Shown piece after piece: positions 47,840 through 60,686 of a stretch of 64,000 nucleotides of DNA. The DNA lies in the NCBI GenBank assembly GCA_025399215.1, contig MU621112.1:1-64000 (forward strand), given 5' to 3'. A program made the translations under genes and the position numbers. Each line of letters opens with the position of its first letter. Position 1 is the first letter of the stretch. The DNA comes from Globomyces pollinis-pini. Lineage: Eukaryota > Chytridiomycota > Chytridiomycetes > Rhizophydiales > Globomycetaceae. The notes beneath the pieces were generated by a model. That model worked only from the letters and a program-made list of their open reading frames with translations. It searched no databases and had not been told where the DNA came from.

Positions 47840-50726
47840 ATGGAAGCGACATTAACCAAGGAAGAGAAAGCACATTTGAACCAGTTAGTGAGAGATTTAG
47901 TTCAGGGTAAAGGAGAATTTTAATATATGAATTATAGGTGATGCAAATTTACCCTCAGGATCAGATTCAAATGATGGATTTGATCAAATCCCATACATTG
48001 TCAAACAAGTCTACCAGGCAGGGCGAGAAGAAGCATTCTCTGACCATCTTTCTGTCTTTATATCCAAAAAAGCAATTGAAATTGAAAAAGTATGTTCATT
48101 ACATTATCAAGAATTTGTACAATCAGTCGATCAACTTTTAAAAGTACGTGTGGGTACCGCTTCCATCAACGATAAACTCAATAATATGAATAATGATGTC
48201 CAATCATTCGGATCCAAACTACTAGATAAAGTATCATCATTAGATTTAATCGTGTAGAAAAAAGAATTGATTGAGAATCGACAAAAATTACTAAATGTGG
48301 AATTAACATTGGAAGCGGTACAATCCTGCTTATTTGTATTGGATATTAGTAACAAGATATCAACTCATATCACGAACAAAAAGTATTTCTCTGCCTTACG
48401 AGTAAAACCAGTGTATTAATATGAAAATAGATGATTCAAGAATTACAGGCAGCTCATTTAAGACTTGTACGAGGTTATTCATTTTCAAAACAAATCAGTA
48501 AATCAAAGAAATTAATATTATCTAGTCAATTGGTTACCAGAAGTCCAAGAAACAATCCGAGATGCAGTTATGAGAGATTTAAAGGAATGGTTTATCATGT
48601 AACATTATTTATGATTAAAAATGATAGTGTTAAAACTGGAGCTCATAAAATTGGAAAATTAGCACTGGAATTAACCAACATTCGACAAACTAAAGCTAAT
48701 GAATTATTAGCATCAAAATCTTCACTTTGTGCTAGTTCACATAGTTTAAATTTACATGCTTCGGTAGAAATGGCAGTGAATGAAGAATATGACCGTAAAA
48801 TAATATTTATATTGACGATAATTAGTGGATGCATTGGATACAGATTCTGCTCAACTTGATTTCACACCATTATTTCAATGTATTCATATTCATGAAGTGT
48901 TAGGAAAACGTGCACAATTAAAATTGGAATTTGATGAAAGTCGAAAAGTACCATACATTTCAATTTGACATTAGTTACAATGCGAATTGATTTTAAAATC
49001 GGATGTTTCTTTGAAAAGTGGTCATTTAGATGCTTTGGAACGTTATATTCAAGAAGTTGCTGGTTTTTTTGTAATCGAAGCTACTGTTATTGGAACCACA
49101 CAAGATTTTAGATCTAAAAGCAGTGTAATGACTCTAATCAGTTTATTCAATTAGGTGGATACTCTCTGGGAAACATCTACCAATTTGATGAATAAGCATT
49201 TATTTGAGGCTTTATCGGAATGCACTAATCCAGACTTATTCTTGACCATCAAAATGATGGTAAATTCATTTATTCAAACCATGGATGTAAGATCTATTTA
49301 AAGCTCTAATGGTAGATATACGGATATCAAGTCGGAAGCCTTACAGAACTCATGGTATCATTATTAGATAGATACGCAGAATTGATGAAATCAAGATGTA
49401 ACGAAATTATCTCCAAAGTATGGTTTTTCAATTTAAATCTTTAGGTGATACATGAAGATGATGATTATAGTCCAATGACTTTGAGAGATAATGAAGAGTT
49501 AGAAGAGATTTTGAAATCAGTGCGAATACCTGAGGATGTATTAAAACCTGCAATGGCAAGTTCAAAATGGGATTCATCCAATACGTATGAAACTCTGGAT
49601 GCTTATCTTAGGTTCCCTAAAACCTTGCCGTTTTCAAAAGGGCTTCCACTTATCTGTCAATGTATTAGAAACTTGATTATTGGATTTTATAAATTTGCTG
49701 ATGGATTTTCTCAAAAAAACCATGAAATTGATGATTTATTAAAAAAAATGCTTGAAAATCTATTGATACAAATCAATGGTGCCTTTGTTGATCATATCAA
49801 TTCATCAGGTTTATCTGTTGTACTACAAATCATGACCAACATGCAATTCTTTACACATGCTTGTACAGAATATGAACAAATGCTCCAAGAACGACGGTAC
49901 GTTTATAGATATTTTTTAATGGTGTTAAAGATTTGTTATTCGTAGTATGAAAGTAACATTGAATGCAACAAGAAGCTTTCAAGATACACGAGTTGCTGCA
50001 GAAAACAAAATATTCAGTATCATCAAAAGCAAATGTGATAGTTTCCTGGAGTTGATTGATTATGATTGGTTCGATTATTTTTGTTAACATGAAAGGAAAC
50101 TAGCTGCCCCAAGACGACAAGCAAGTCAGTTTTTATCAGGTTATCATATTGCTTGTCATTTATATCACAGATCTCAATACATTTTTATCAACCGTATTGT
50201 CTTCCACTTTGGCAGATCTACCAGTCAAGTCAAAAAACAAAATGTACTTTGAAACTTTTAGTCATTTGGCAGAAAGAATCAAGGTTTAAAGGTTGAAATC
50301 GTTAAATTTTAGGATTCTATGCTTGACTCTAGTGTCACCCAAATTACATTGTCAGCATTGGAAACAGTGGAATATGACGTTTTATTTCTAGAACAATGTT
50401 GCCGAAAAATTCAAGATACACAAGCTCAAGATTCATTCATCGAGTTGAAACAGGTATGGACAAGTTAATTCTAATACATTAGTTGATTGCTTATGGAAAA
50501 TCAGAAAAATATGATGAATATTTGAACACTGCAACACGAAGCAAAAAGTATGCTAGAGTAACGGCGGAAGATGCAGTTTCTCTATTAGAAAAGTATATTA
50601 GAGAATAATTAATTGTACAGGTTGGCTAATATTGACACTTCTTGGTTTTCCAAAGCGACTCCATTTGAAAAACAATTGAAAGTAACCATTGATAATGTGT
50701 TGGTTAAATTGAGAACAATGCATTAA
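47840..50726 (+). CDS. SEC15: Exocyst complex subunit SEC15 (EXOC6)
   Basis: Exocyst subunit that binds Rab GTPases on secretory vesicles and tethers them to the plasma membrane. About a dozen exons, introns 24-35 nt, about 800 residues. The N-terminal region is diagnostic: IEIEKVCSLHYQEFVQSVDQ, LLKVRVGTASINDKL, KKKELIENRQKLL and IQELQAAHLRLVRGYSFSKQI. The middle and C-terminal helical bundles follow (YERFKGMV-type helices, FYKFADGFSQKN, WFSKATPFEKQ), ending TIDNVLVKLRTMH. No frame break was found once introns are removed. The start at 47840 is the first ATG in frame. It is convergent with the gene ending at 50805, 78 nt away. Confidence 0.92.
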
Positions 50727-50804
50727 AACAATTCCGAAAAAGAAATAAAAAATAGATATTTAGATTAAAGAAGTCATATTTTTGCGTTCTACTTCTATCG
50801 CCCT

Positions 50805-52799
50805 TTATGTAAGATGAAATAAGTCATACCTCAATTGATCCAAACATTCTAGCCATTGGGAATATAACCAATCCAGCTGTGCGTCTTTAATGTTACAATT
50901 GAATATTGAATGGTCTAATTGATTAAAGATATGTTCCGAAGACTCTCTATAAGTTTGCTCATGCATTTCAGTTTGAGTACTAATATTTCTGTGGGTCAAT
51001 TCATCTACTTCCGGAGTAGTGCTACAGATTGTATTTTTGAAGTTAGCAACAGTGTGGTCAAAAATATTTTCTACTGAATTGTCAATGGGACAGTCGGTGC
51101 CATTGTTAATATTGAAGGAGTTGACTTCCGAGTCCACCGCCATCTCTGTGCTTACTTTTTCAATGATTACTTTATCTTTCATATTTTTAATTTGCAAATC
51201 ATCAATTTCAAGCGCCTCTCTAGCCATTTCATTATGTAACCCAACCTCTTGATTTGATTTCTTTTCTAAAGTATCAGAACCCTTATAAGGACTATTAAGA
51301 TGTTCAGCAGATAGATGTGGTTCATATGAATCAACATCAAAGCTAGGAGACATTCTGGTGGCTGTATTGTCAGATGAAGTATCCACATTAAATTTGTCTT
51401 GTTCGTCATTCAAAAATACTTTTTTCTCTTCATCCAACTCAGTAGGAGAGTTACGTTTATCTTCAATGGGTATTGCTGGTACTTTCTCTTCTTCGACTGT
51501 TAACTCTAACACTTCTTGTTCCGAAATGGCTTCTATATCAGTTATTACAGTTGTAAGGATTTTCTCTTGCGGTTTGCATTGAATGCTGTCTGTCAAATGA
51601 TCCGAAGCAGCATCGCCATTATTCAAGTCAAATGAGACTGAAAATGGTTGATTCTGAGCACTTGAGCAAGAATTGGTTGACTGCATTAGATTGGAATTGG
51701 AAGGAATGGGCAGTTGATTTTCATTTACTATCCCAGATATGTTGGAAACGTCCACCGGCAAATTTATGGAATCAGATAAATTATCTGCCATGCCATTGGA
51801 GATTATCAAACTGCGAGAGTCGATAGATCGTTCATTTGGATCTTTAAATTCTGTAGTTTGCCGCATCTTACTGGTGTGATCAACCCAAAACTCAATATTA
51901 TCATCTACGGATAGTATCGGTGATTTTAAAATGCTCCAATTGTTGATAAATGGTTGAGCTATAGAGTTTATCGATACTGTCTCATCACAGTTCGATTCTA
52001 GTATTGGTTTCTCCATTGGCACAGGTGGTTCCCTCACCAAATCCGATGCAAGTTCATCATTTTCTTTTACTGGCATCAAGTTTTTTTGAAAACCGAATGT
52101 GCGAATTCCATCCAACGTTGTGTTGTTTGGATTTTGTGACATTAAATCCGTTGCACCTCGTGATAAATATTTGAGTTCTATTTCCTTCAATTTGCTGCTA
52201 ATAGATTCTTGATCAATATATTTGTTGTTCTGATGGTGTTCAGGCGTTATAAGTAATTTGTTTACATCATGTAATTTATCAATATTCAACGCATCCATTC
52301 CATATCTGCAAAAGTCAGCAATGAAATTAAATACTTTTCTCTAATATGTGCTAACGTTAGTTGTGGGTCATTCACCCCATTATCTATTGCTGAGATTGGT
52401 AGTTCCAACTTCTCAGAGGTCAAACTTGTGTTGAATGAGACAAGCGATGATTGTTCACTGGTTGTTAACTTATTTTCTATATCGTAATTCTGATTAGACT
52501 GTTTTGAGGATTGAAGTGACTCCCACATATAATTATCTGAATGTAACTTTGTATCATAAACAAGGTTGGTATTATCAACATTATACCTATAATATTTAAT
52601 TTCTAAGCGGATACCTGGATAAAATATCAGATAGCCTTCTGTCTAACAGATCATTATCTTTAGTTGGATCTTGATCAATGGGTTCAACATCAAAAATCGT
52701 CAATCCTTTAGTAAAATCATGAAGCGATGGTGAAGTAGAAGTACTCGATAATACTCGTTTCTCTACAATCCTGAATTTTGGTCTCTTGGTTTTTGTCAT
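50805..52799 (-). CDS. Unrecognised, largely disordered protein
   Basis: Three exons joined by a 28-nt intron near 52580 and a 29-nt intron near 52290 give about 640 residues. The N-terminus is basic (TKTKRPKFRIVEKRVL). A short conserved-looking stretch, LTLAHIREKYGMDALNIDKLHD, spans the second junction. The remainder is polar, rich in Ser, Asn, Asp and Glu, with no signal peptide or membrane segment. The end is a compact helix (DAQLDWLYSQWLECLDQL). The last exon may be longer: a GTATG donor sits 21 nt before the stop. It starts 53 nt after the aminotransferase stop on the same strand. No function is assigned. Confidence 0.6.
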
Positions 52800-52852
52800 T
52801 TCAACAAAAAGTAAAACAATTCAAGAACAACAATGAATGGCCCACAATATTT

Positions 52853-54125
52853 TTATTTTGCAAAGTTGGACATAATCTCTGAAGAAAGTTTTGCCATCAA
52901 GATTTTGTTCTCTTCTTCCGTTCCAACTGTGATCCTCAGACACCCTTCGCATCCTAATTCCATGCCTCTGAAACGAACTACAACGCCATCAATCTCTGCC
53001 AATTGTTTATAGATTGACATTGCTACGTTATTATCTGCTTCTCCGTTGGAATTAGCAAACTGAACTAGTATAAAGTTGGCATCATGAGCACCCAAGAAAC
53101 GGCTTACAAATGGCAGTTTCGATAATTGATCAATCAAATATACTCGCTGCTTTTGAATTGACTCGATATGAGCACGCATCACTTTCAATCCTGCTGCACT
53201 TAAAGCATCTCTACCAAGCATGGATGTTGGAGTTGAAATATTATAAGGTGCTTTAGTGTTGTTGAATATCTGAGTAATTTCAGGGTTAGCGATGGACAAC
53301 CCCAATCTAGAAATCAGATGTACAAATTCATACCTTATCCCAGCTAGACCAAAGGCTTTTGATAGGGTTTGAGTGACAATGAGATTTGGATACTTTGTTA
53401 CCCAGGTACATACAGATGAACGCTTTTCTGATGTTTCGCAAAAGTCAATGTATGCCTCATCTACCAGTACAACTCCATTAAAATCAGAGCATTCCAGAAT
53501 CTGCTTGATATCATTTTCTTGTAATAGTGTGCCAGTTGGATTTCCTAAAGTCAGAGTTAAGTTAAGTACCTGGTGAACAAAGGAATACAATCTTAATTAA
53601 TGGGTCCGATTTGATGGCATCCAAGATCTACCAATATTAGATTCAATCAAAACAAAACCTTTATAACATTTAGTTGAAAAGCACCATCATCCACAATCAA
53701 TGGAATCTTTACAGTCTCCACATCATTGATTTGAGCACATACAGAATACATCCCATAGGTTGGTGGAGTTATCAAAATCTTTTCTTTCCCAGGAGTCACG
53801 AACACTCTAATAGCCATATCAATTACCTCATCAGAGCCAACTCCTAAATAAAAGTAATTGGTTGATGGGATATTTCTGAATTTGCACAATAGTTCTTTGA
53901 CTTCCACTTGATAAGGATCAGGATATCTTTCTAGATCACTTCCCAATTGAGTATATTTTGATACATCATCTAATGCAGGTCCGTGAGTGTTTTCTAAAGA
54001 TACATTAATTTGAAATAGAAACCATTTGCGTCCAAAAGTATACCAGCAGAGTAATCATCTCGTGCACATCGATAAGGTTTTAATTTCAAGATATTTGGTC
54101 TAACTGCCTTTTTTAAATCAAACAT
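52853..54125 (-). CDS. HIS5: Histidinol-phosphate aminotransferase
   Basis: PLP-dependent enzyme of histidine biosynthesis (imidazole-acetol phosphate to histidinol phosphate). Five exons, introns 25-41 nt, about 380 residues from ATG 54125 (FDLKKAVRPNILKLKPYRCA). Seen family motifs are LLDANENTHGP, DLERYPDPY, LGVGSDEVIDM, TPPTYGMYSVCA, CSPGNPTGTLL, VDEAYIDFC, the PLP lysine in TLSKAFGLAGIRLG, and LRITVGTEEEN near the end. The sequence is complete. It indicates that the organism keeps at least part of histidine synthesis; no other histidine gene is nearby. Confidence 0.95.
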
Positions 54126-54406
54126 TGAGAATAATTGGACAATTTTTTGGTATTAATTTGTGATTGATGGATGCTAGCCACATCAGTGGAAGAATTTAAA
54201 ATTCAATGAAATCAACGATTTATGGTGTTCAAACCATGGAAAGTTGAAGGTTTGTAAAGGACTTATTGTTATTCATCTCATTCTGGATGTACTCTGATGA
54301 TACCATCAAATTTATCAAATTTGCCCAAGTACTTTAATGTAATTGCAATTGAATCATATTCAAATGACATTTTATTTACTTTCTAATTAACACTTCAGGT
54401 TTTCAA

Positions 54407-54958
54407 TCAATTGCCGCATTTGGTGCTAAAATCGCGAACAGTAGAAAATTTCCATTGCAAATTGGTACCTGCACAAACTGAGATCATCAGTTCATCCTTG
54501 CTTGGATTGGTATCAAAAATACCAAATCCTAATTGTTCAAAAGCACTAGCCATATCGTCTAAACTGTAGCCTTCCCTTTTCCAATCTGCCATTAATTCTA
54601 ACGGTTGCTTAGAAAGTGAGCAAACAGTGTTAAAGAAACTAGTTGGGGTAGATGCAGCACAGTAGCCATGTTTTTCCCATTCATGCTGTTGGAAATCTTT
54701 GTCAGTATAACACGGAACAGTAGGCATAGGTTGATTCTTGTTTCCTCCAACACAAGCAGAATTACCAAATTGACCATTTTCAGGCCATAACCCATGAACT
54801 ACTGGTGTGTCATGATAGTAATTTCCTGGCCCATCTCCCCTTTCAAGAGTCAAAACACCACAATACTTTGCACGACCACAATCCATCTTATCAGCGCGTT
54901 TGATGACAAAGGCAGAGATTGTTACAAGTAGAGTAGAAAGACTGTATAAAGAAACCAT
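54407..54958 (-). CDS. Secreted ribonuclease T2
   Basis: Single exon, 183 residues from ATG 54958, short for the family. The N-terminus is a signal peptide (MVSLYSLSTLLVTISAFV). Both active-site motifs are intact: CAS I as VVHGLWPENG and CAS II as HEWEKHGYCA. Conserved cysteines pair around CGRAKYC, SACVGG, TVPCYTD and the final KCGN. The enzyme would cleave RNA in the vacuole or outside the cell for phosphate and nucleoside salvage. Its start faces a long non-coding gap. Confidence 0.92.
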   Translation of the reverse strand: MVSLYSLSTLLVTISAFVIKRADKMDCGRAKYCGVLTLERGDGPGNYYHDTPVVHGLWPENGQFGNSACVGGNKNQPMPTVPCYTDKDFQQHEWEKHGYCAASTPTSFFNTVCSLSKQPLELMADWKREGYSLDDMASAFEQLGFGIFDTNPSKDELMISVCAGTNLQWKFSTVRDFSTKCGN

Positions 54959-55568
54959 ATTACTTTTCTTTCTATTTTCATTTTCTTTTATAGTTGTGAT
55001 GTCTTTGCTTAAATGACCTAAATATGGCAGTTACACGTTGTTTCTCAAAAAGGTCATGCAAAAAAAAATCCCAAAAGAAGACTCCTAACTCACACATTGC
55101 ACCCACACATTGATCCTAAGTATAAGTTGCTCTGATTCAAACAAGTTCGCAGATTAACGCCGATCATAAAAAAATATCATTAGTACTTTACTCTCACATT
55201 TTTAGATCAACTAGTGAATCAGTTTTCCATAACCGCACGAAAAAGCACACGTTGTAGAGTTTTCTTCAAACATCTGACTAATGACCATGACTTGTACTCA
55301 AGCACTATGCTCCTTTGTTACGCAAACCCAAGATAAGCCAAAGACTCATAAGATAACGTACTAAAACCATACGAGTCTAAGCAGCCCATGTTACATAGTG
55401 CACCTGGAAGAAAGCTGCTTATCAAACAATCAACCAACAAAGGGATTCACTATTGCTAAGTATTCCTTATTGAACTAAATGTAGATGAATAGAACTCTGT
55501 AATAATTTGTTCAGACTATTTTAAAAATTAACCTAAGCGCGTTTTTATCACTACACTTTTCATTCGAC
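54959..55568. promoter_or_regulatory. Divergent intergenic region, RNase T2 and coiled-coil gene
   Basis: About 610 nt between divergent starts. No tRNA, repeat or further gene was recognised. An AAGCGCGTTTTTATC element lies about 25 nt before the ATG at 55569. Confidence 0.45.
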
Positions 55569-56396
55569 ATGTCAATTCAGATTGAAGAACAAATACAAGC
55601 TGACCATATGGCACGTTCTGTGCAGTTCCTCGCAAAGACATACATTAGGTAACCTCAACGTGTCTGCTGATAATACAGCTGGCAAATTTGGAAAGAAACG
55701 GAACCCGAGTTGTTCTGGTAAGATAAGGATATTAAAATTTAGGTTGCTTGAACGAACATTCAAAGTCTGGAAATGCGAAGTCAAGTTTACTGGGGATGAG
55801 CATTCTTATTTAGTATTATATAGGGTTCTTAACATTAGATTGAACTGGAAATGCCATTGGATCAAATTGCACGAATTGAAGGAGGGATAAAGGATGGAAG
55901 TCTTGCTATTGAAATCGATAAAATCCATGGAATTGATGTATGAGGTCGTCTAATCTAACGATAGCCAATTTTACATCGCGGAAAAAAAGATGTAACAAAG
56001 ACATAAATGATTGATTAACATGATAGGTTAAACTATCAAAATTTCAAATTTCACTTGCCCCTGCTCGTCCTATCAATATTGAATCCAGAAAAACCATTGA
56101 AGCATTAGAAAAACGTTTAGTGGAGTTGGAAGGAAGTGAACGTACAAGATCTATTGATTTGAAAGGTACACAGATCTAATTAGATAACGTCAGGTACAAA
56201 ACACACATGAATTGTAACGATGAATAGTCATTATGAGGGATTTCCAAGGGTTTCAAGTGATGATGATGAAGAAATTCGAGGTATTAATTGAAATATTAAG
56301 ACATGCCAGGAACTTGATAAGAAAGTAGATGATGGACTGGTCGGATTAGCTTACAAGTGTGAAAAGATGGAGAAACTAGTAACTAAATATAAGTGA
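55569..56396 (+). CDS. Unrecognised small protein with C-terminal coiled coil
   Basis: No single frame exceeds about 100 codons here. Removing seven canonical introns (25-61 nt) gives one continuous protein of about 200 residues from ATG 55569 to the stop at 56394-56396. It starts SIQIEEQIQADHMARSVQFL and continues with a probable beta-rich part (FKVWKCEVKFTGDEHSYLIE, QIARIEGGIKDGSLAIEI). It ends in a coiled coil (RKTIEALEKRLVELEGSER; KKFEELDKKVDDGLVGLAYK). A compact head plus coiled coil recalls XRCC4/SAS-6-type proteins, but no motif proves this. The phase-consistent joins are the main evidence that it is a gene. Confidence 0.55.
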
Positions 56397-56596
56397 AATA
56401 TCAATTCATACACCTTTTGATTGAGACCTTTATAAACTTTGGCAGGTTAGCTCCACCCGTTATAAAAACTTTTCATCTTAGTTCATCTCATTATACTTAA
56501 TGTAAGCTTATCTACTCATCGTTCCTAAACAGCTACCAACAAAGACTGTTGTCAATGCTTTTAACGTGGCGACGTGACTTCAATTTTTAACTCAAA

Positions 56597-59552
56597 ATGG
56601 CTTCACCATCAGATCATTTTGAACTAAAACCATATCAAAATAATCAATTTTCAGCAAACGATTCAGATAGTAATGATTCTCTTGAACCTCCTTTTGAAAT
56701 TCATGGTATTCAGGACCAAATAGAACAGGAATTGCATATTGAAAATGTAAAGACAGTTCAAAGTCATATATCCGACCTACCATTCCCTAACGCTTCACCT
56801 GCTAATTTACCCAATCAATCTGTGAATAATTCATCAAATCCTGTTCAGTTTAATCCAAAACGAAATTTAACACCATTGATTAATGTCTTAAATTCCTTTC
56901 CTGAACCAGAATTGATGGCTGTTCAGAATCCTGTAAAGAACATGAATAACTTTGTAAATTCAAATAATCAATTTCAATCTCCTTCAACTTCAAACTTTAA
57001 ATCCGGACAATCAACCTCAACTATACAACCAAAGCAGTCATCTAGATTAAATCAAGTGGTTTTCAAAGATGATCTGGAAGAAAACGATAGCATCTCAATA
57101 CAAATGAATACCAATGATGTTCGTTCATCAGATTATGAGTCAGATGATGACGAAGTTCCAAGTTATTTACAATACGAAACTGCACCACTTGTAAATGAAT
57201 CAAATGTTAGAAGAGGAAATCAAAGGAGGCAGTACAACCTTTCTCATCTTCACGTTCAGCGGCAACGCGCCCCAAGTAGGAGTGGTCGACCAGAATTGCA
57301 TCATGAAATATATGAATGGAAAGATGTTCGAAACATAGATGATTTTCTTGGAAGAGTAATATTATGTGTGGTTGCTGATGGTAGATTTATGAATATTATG
57401 ATGGAAAGGGATACCTTTGTATTGTACTAACTCAACTAACTCAATTATTGTAATTGGATAGCTTTTAATTCTAGAACTGTAATTTTTATTGTTTTCTTGT
57501 CTATATTCTTGACACAATGTATCGATTTCAACTTGCTACACGAGTCTAAAAAACTATCTGATGTCTTGGTACCTAATTGCGTTGATAGGTTCTTTCACAC
57601 ACCATCTAATTTTTATAGTATGAGTTTTATAGCAAAATTCATCGGTTTCTTTTGTATCTGTTGGTCACTTTATACCCTTATAAACCTTGTGTCAAAGATA
57701 TCAAGCCTATTAGAAATCAAACGATTTATGAATAACATTCTTGATATCACTGATGTAACTAATTTGTTTTATTAACCAGTTTGACTAGGCTGAAGTTCAA
57801 ACGTAACTATAAAGATTTTTGTTTACAAGCATTTAGAATTCTATGGAAAGATGTAGTTGTAAAGATTGTCGAGACGTCCTCTACTGATAATACCCACACA
57901 CTTCCAAAACTAGATGCCCATAAGATTGCCAATCGTATTTTACGGAAAGAGAATTATATGATTGCAATGTTCAACAAAGATATCCTATCCCTTAATATTC
58001 CGTTGTTGGGTCAGCGGCAATGGATGACATGGCTTATGCAAGATTTTTTGATATATGGAATATTTTCATATGTATTTGATGGACGAGGACTCTTTCGAAA
58101 GCGTTTCTTGAAGTCCCAAAATAAGTATGCTAGATTGTTACTTAATGATTTAGAATGAGATTAGTAGAAGGGTATATATTTTGTTCTCATCATACAGTCT
58201 CAAGGAACGATTTAGGAATATGGTTTGAAAAACTTGTTAGTAACTCTGTATTAGGCCATTATAACGACCATCTTATCACCATTTCTATTTGTTTTCTTAA
58301 TTATTCGATCGGTATTCAAAGTATCCGAAGAATATCGTCAAAATCCTTCATTGATAGCCGCAAGAACCTACTCTCCACTTTCATTTTGGAAAATGAGAGA
58401 ATTTAATGAAATGCCACATTTATTCAACAAGCGATTAATCCGAAGTTATGATAGCGCTAATAAATACATGCAACAGTTTCCCAACCATTATGTCATCATA
58501 CTATCAAGGTTGGCTATCAAATTACTCACTTGTAGATTTATAACTTTTTTGTCGGGATCATTGGCTACAGTTTTATTATTGATTACTCTTTTTGAGGAAG
58601 ATTTGCAACAAGGGTTCGAGATTACACCTAATCGTTCTGCTTTCTTTTATATTGGGTTATTTGGATCTATAATGACTATTGCACAAGGTTTAACACAAGA
58701 AAATGTCGTCCACGAGCCTCAAAAATGGATGCTTGAAGTTGTATCTGATACCCATTATCATCCGGATGAATGGCGAGATAAAGCACATACTCCCCAGGTA
58801 AATTAGTCTCATACCATTAAATCTAGGTTCGAGATGAATTTGGAAAGCTTTACGAGTACAAGATGGTCTTGTTGATACAAGAATTGATTAGTGTCTTAAT
58901 CGCTCCCATTTTGTTATATTATACATTACCCGATTGTGCCGATAAAATTGTCGATTTTTTTCGAGAGTTTACTGTTCATGTTGATTCACTAGGTACATAC
59001 AATAATGTGTATTAATCATAGGCCATGTATGCTCCTTTGCTATTTTTGATTTTGAGCGTCACGGCAATGTTCAAGTAATTAACTAACTCACTGATTAGTT
59101 TAGTATGGTGGTAAATTATCTACAGCACCAGCAGAAGAGCAGGAAAAGATGACTTCTAAAAATGGTATTTAGTCATCAGTATTAATTCAACTAGGTAAAA
59201 TGGAAAGCTCTTTCTTGAATTTCAAGGTAATTGAGTCTAGCTAAGCAAATATTAGAGTAACCATCCAGAATGGGATCCTGGGAATAAAGGATCTGAATTC
59301 ACATCTAGAATTTTACGACCACTCATGAATCCTAAATCAACTCTTATCCATCCTTTGAGATCTCAACTTGGTCATTCAATGGTGATGCATCGCATGATGG
59401 GACAATCTCAAGCTATGTCACATTCAGAAATACCGCCAGGGTCACTCATTGCCGGTGAATCAATGCTGGCTGATGAATATGAAGATTATGGACGTGATCT
59501 TTTTGGAATGCTTGATGCTTTTTATAAAACGTATGGTCATCGACTTAATTAA
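56597..59552 (+). CDS. ATG9: Autophagy lipid scramblase ATG9
   Basis: Multi-spanning membrane protein whose vesicles seed the autophagosome. About a dozen exons with introns of 23-35 nt give roughly 830 residues from ATG 56597. A polar 230-residue N-terminus leads into the conserved core: FLGRIYEYYDGKGYLC, FLSIFLTQCIDF, DITDAEVQTILWKDVV, KLDAHKIANRILRKENYMI, GLKERFRNM then SPFLFVF, FWKMREFNEMPHLFNKRL and DFFREFTVHVDSLG. The C-terminus has KMESSFLNFK and HPEWDP. All junctions are in frame, and the core matches the family throughout. It starts 200 nt after the coiled-coil gene. Confidence 0.96.
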
Positions 59553-59653
59553 ATTGTAAAAAAAAATGTTAACATAATAATGTGAAGAATAAAAATAAAT
59601 GCAAAGATAAACTAGTCTTTAATTGAACAATCTTGTATCAGATACAATTATCA

Positions 59654-60537
59654 TCAAGCAGATTTGACTGATGTTCTGAGTTGAGCACGATCAACCAAAG
59701 CAAATCTTCCTAATATGGCAGTCACAAACCAAATCGGAGATCCATAACCAAACAATTGGAACAAGGTTAATTTCAACCAGTAGCTATAGAAAAGAAGAAG
59801 CGAAGAAGCTAATCCAATCAAAAACAATGTGCCAAAAACTATTGATGGTACTGAGCGCGTCCAATTACGTATATTAGCACCAATGGCAAACCACTACAAA
59901 AACATAAATGATATTTTAAGGTACATACACTTCCTATTAGAAAAACCCAAGGCGACAATGTAGCAATGACAAAAGCATTTGGTAAAAGAGGGTTTGGTGG
60001 TAATACATCTTCTTTAAACTTGTGACTGATTTCACGTTTTACACGATAATCCGATTCAATTGGAATTATTTCATTTGAAACAGAAATCGAACCCAATGAA
60101 TATGCCAATGGATCTGCTTTCTTTCCAGCAACATAAAGAGTCACTTTATAATCCGAAGTTTCAGGTAAATTCTTAGCATCCTATTCTGGTCAATGGAATC
60201 TATAAAAGTTACTAAATCTAATGTGTAGATTGATCCAAGTTTAGTGAGAGGATAAGTAGTAGTAGATTTCGAAGACAATGCCAAGACCACTTGTTCTGGT
60301 ACAATACTTGATCCATCATCTGCCTTGATTGATAATTTCAAGTTCAATTTATCTTTAGAAAACACCTTTAATTTTGGTAATTGTTCAGGGTAAGAGATTC
60401 TAGATTTTGAATATTTTTTATGAATCTTACGAATAACTTTTCTTTTCTCCAGCTACGATTTGGTTGATTGAGAGAGTGAGTTGAGTTTTCGCATAGATCC
60501 CTCCTATAATGAAGAATATGAAGACGTTGAAATTCAT
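59654..60537 (-). CDS. SWP1: Oligosaccharyltransferase subunit Swp1 / ribophorin II
   Basis: ER-membrane subunit of the complex that transfers N-glycans to nascent proteins. Four exons separated by introns of about 30 nt give about 255 residues. The start (MNFNVFIFFIIGGIYA) is a signal peptide. The luminal beta domain (LNLKLSIKADDGSSIVPEQVV, YKVTLYVAGKKADPLAYSLG) matches ribophorin II. The region before the first membrane span reads EDVLPPNPLLPNAFVI, and three membrane segments follow. It is shorter than animal ribophorin II and close to yeast Swp1 in size. It is convergent with ATG9, 100 nt apart. Confidence 0.88.
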
Positions 60538-60686
60538 CCTTTGGTTTTTACAAAGTCAAGTGAAAATTTTGTTCAATGAATTTTGACGGTATTTTGGACG
60601 AGAAGAAAATGATCAAAAGGGAATGGAATCAAGAGAGAGACGTATGAAATCAAGAGATCAATGATAATTTAGTTTTTATTGGTTCA

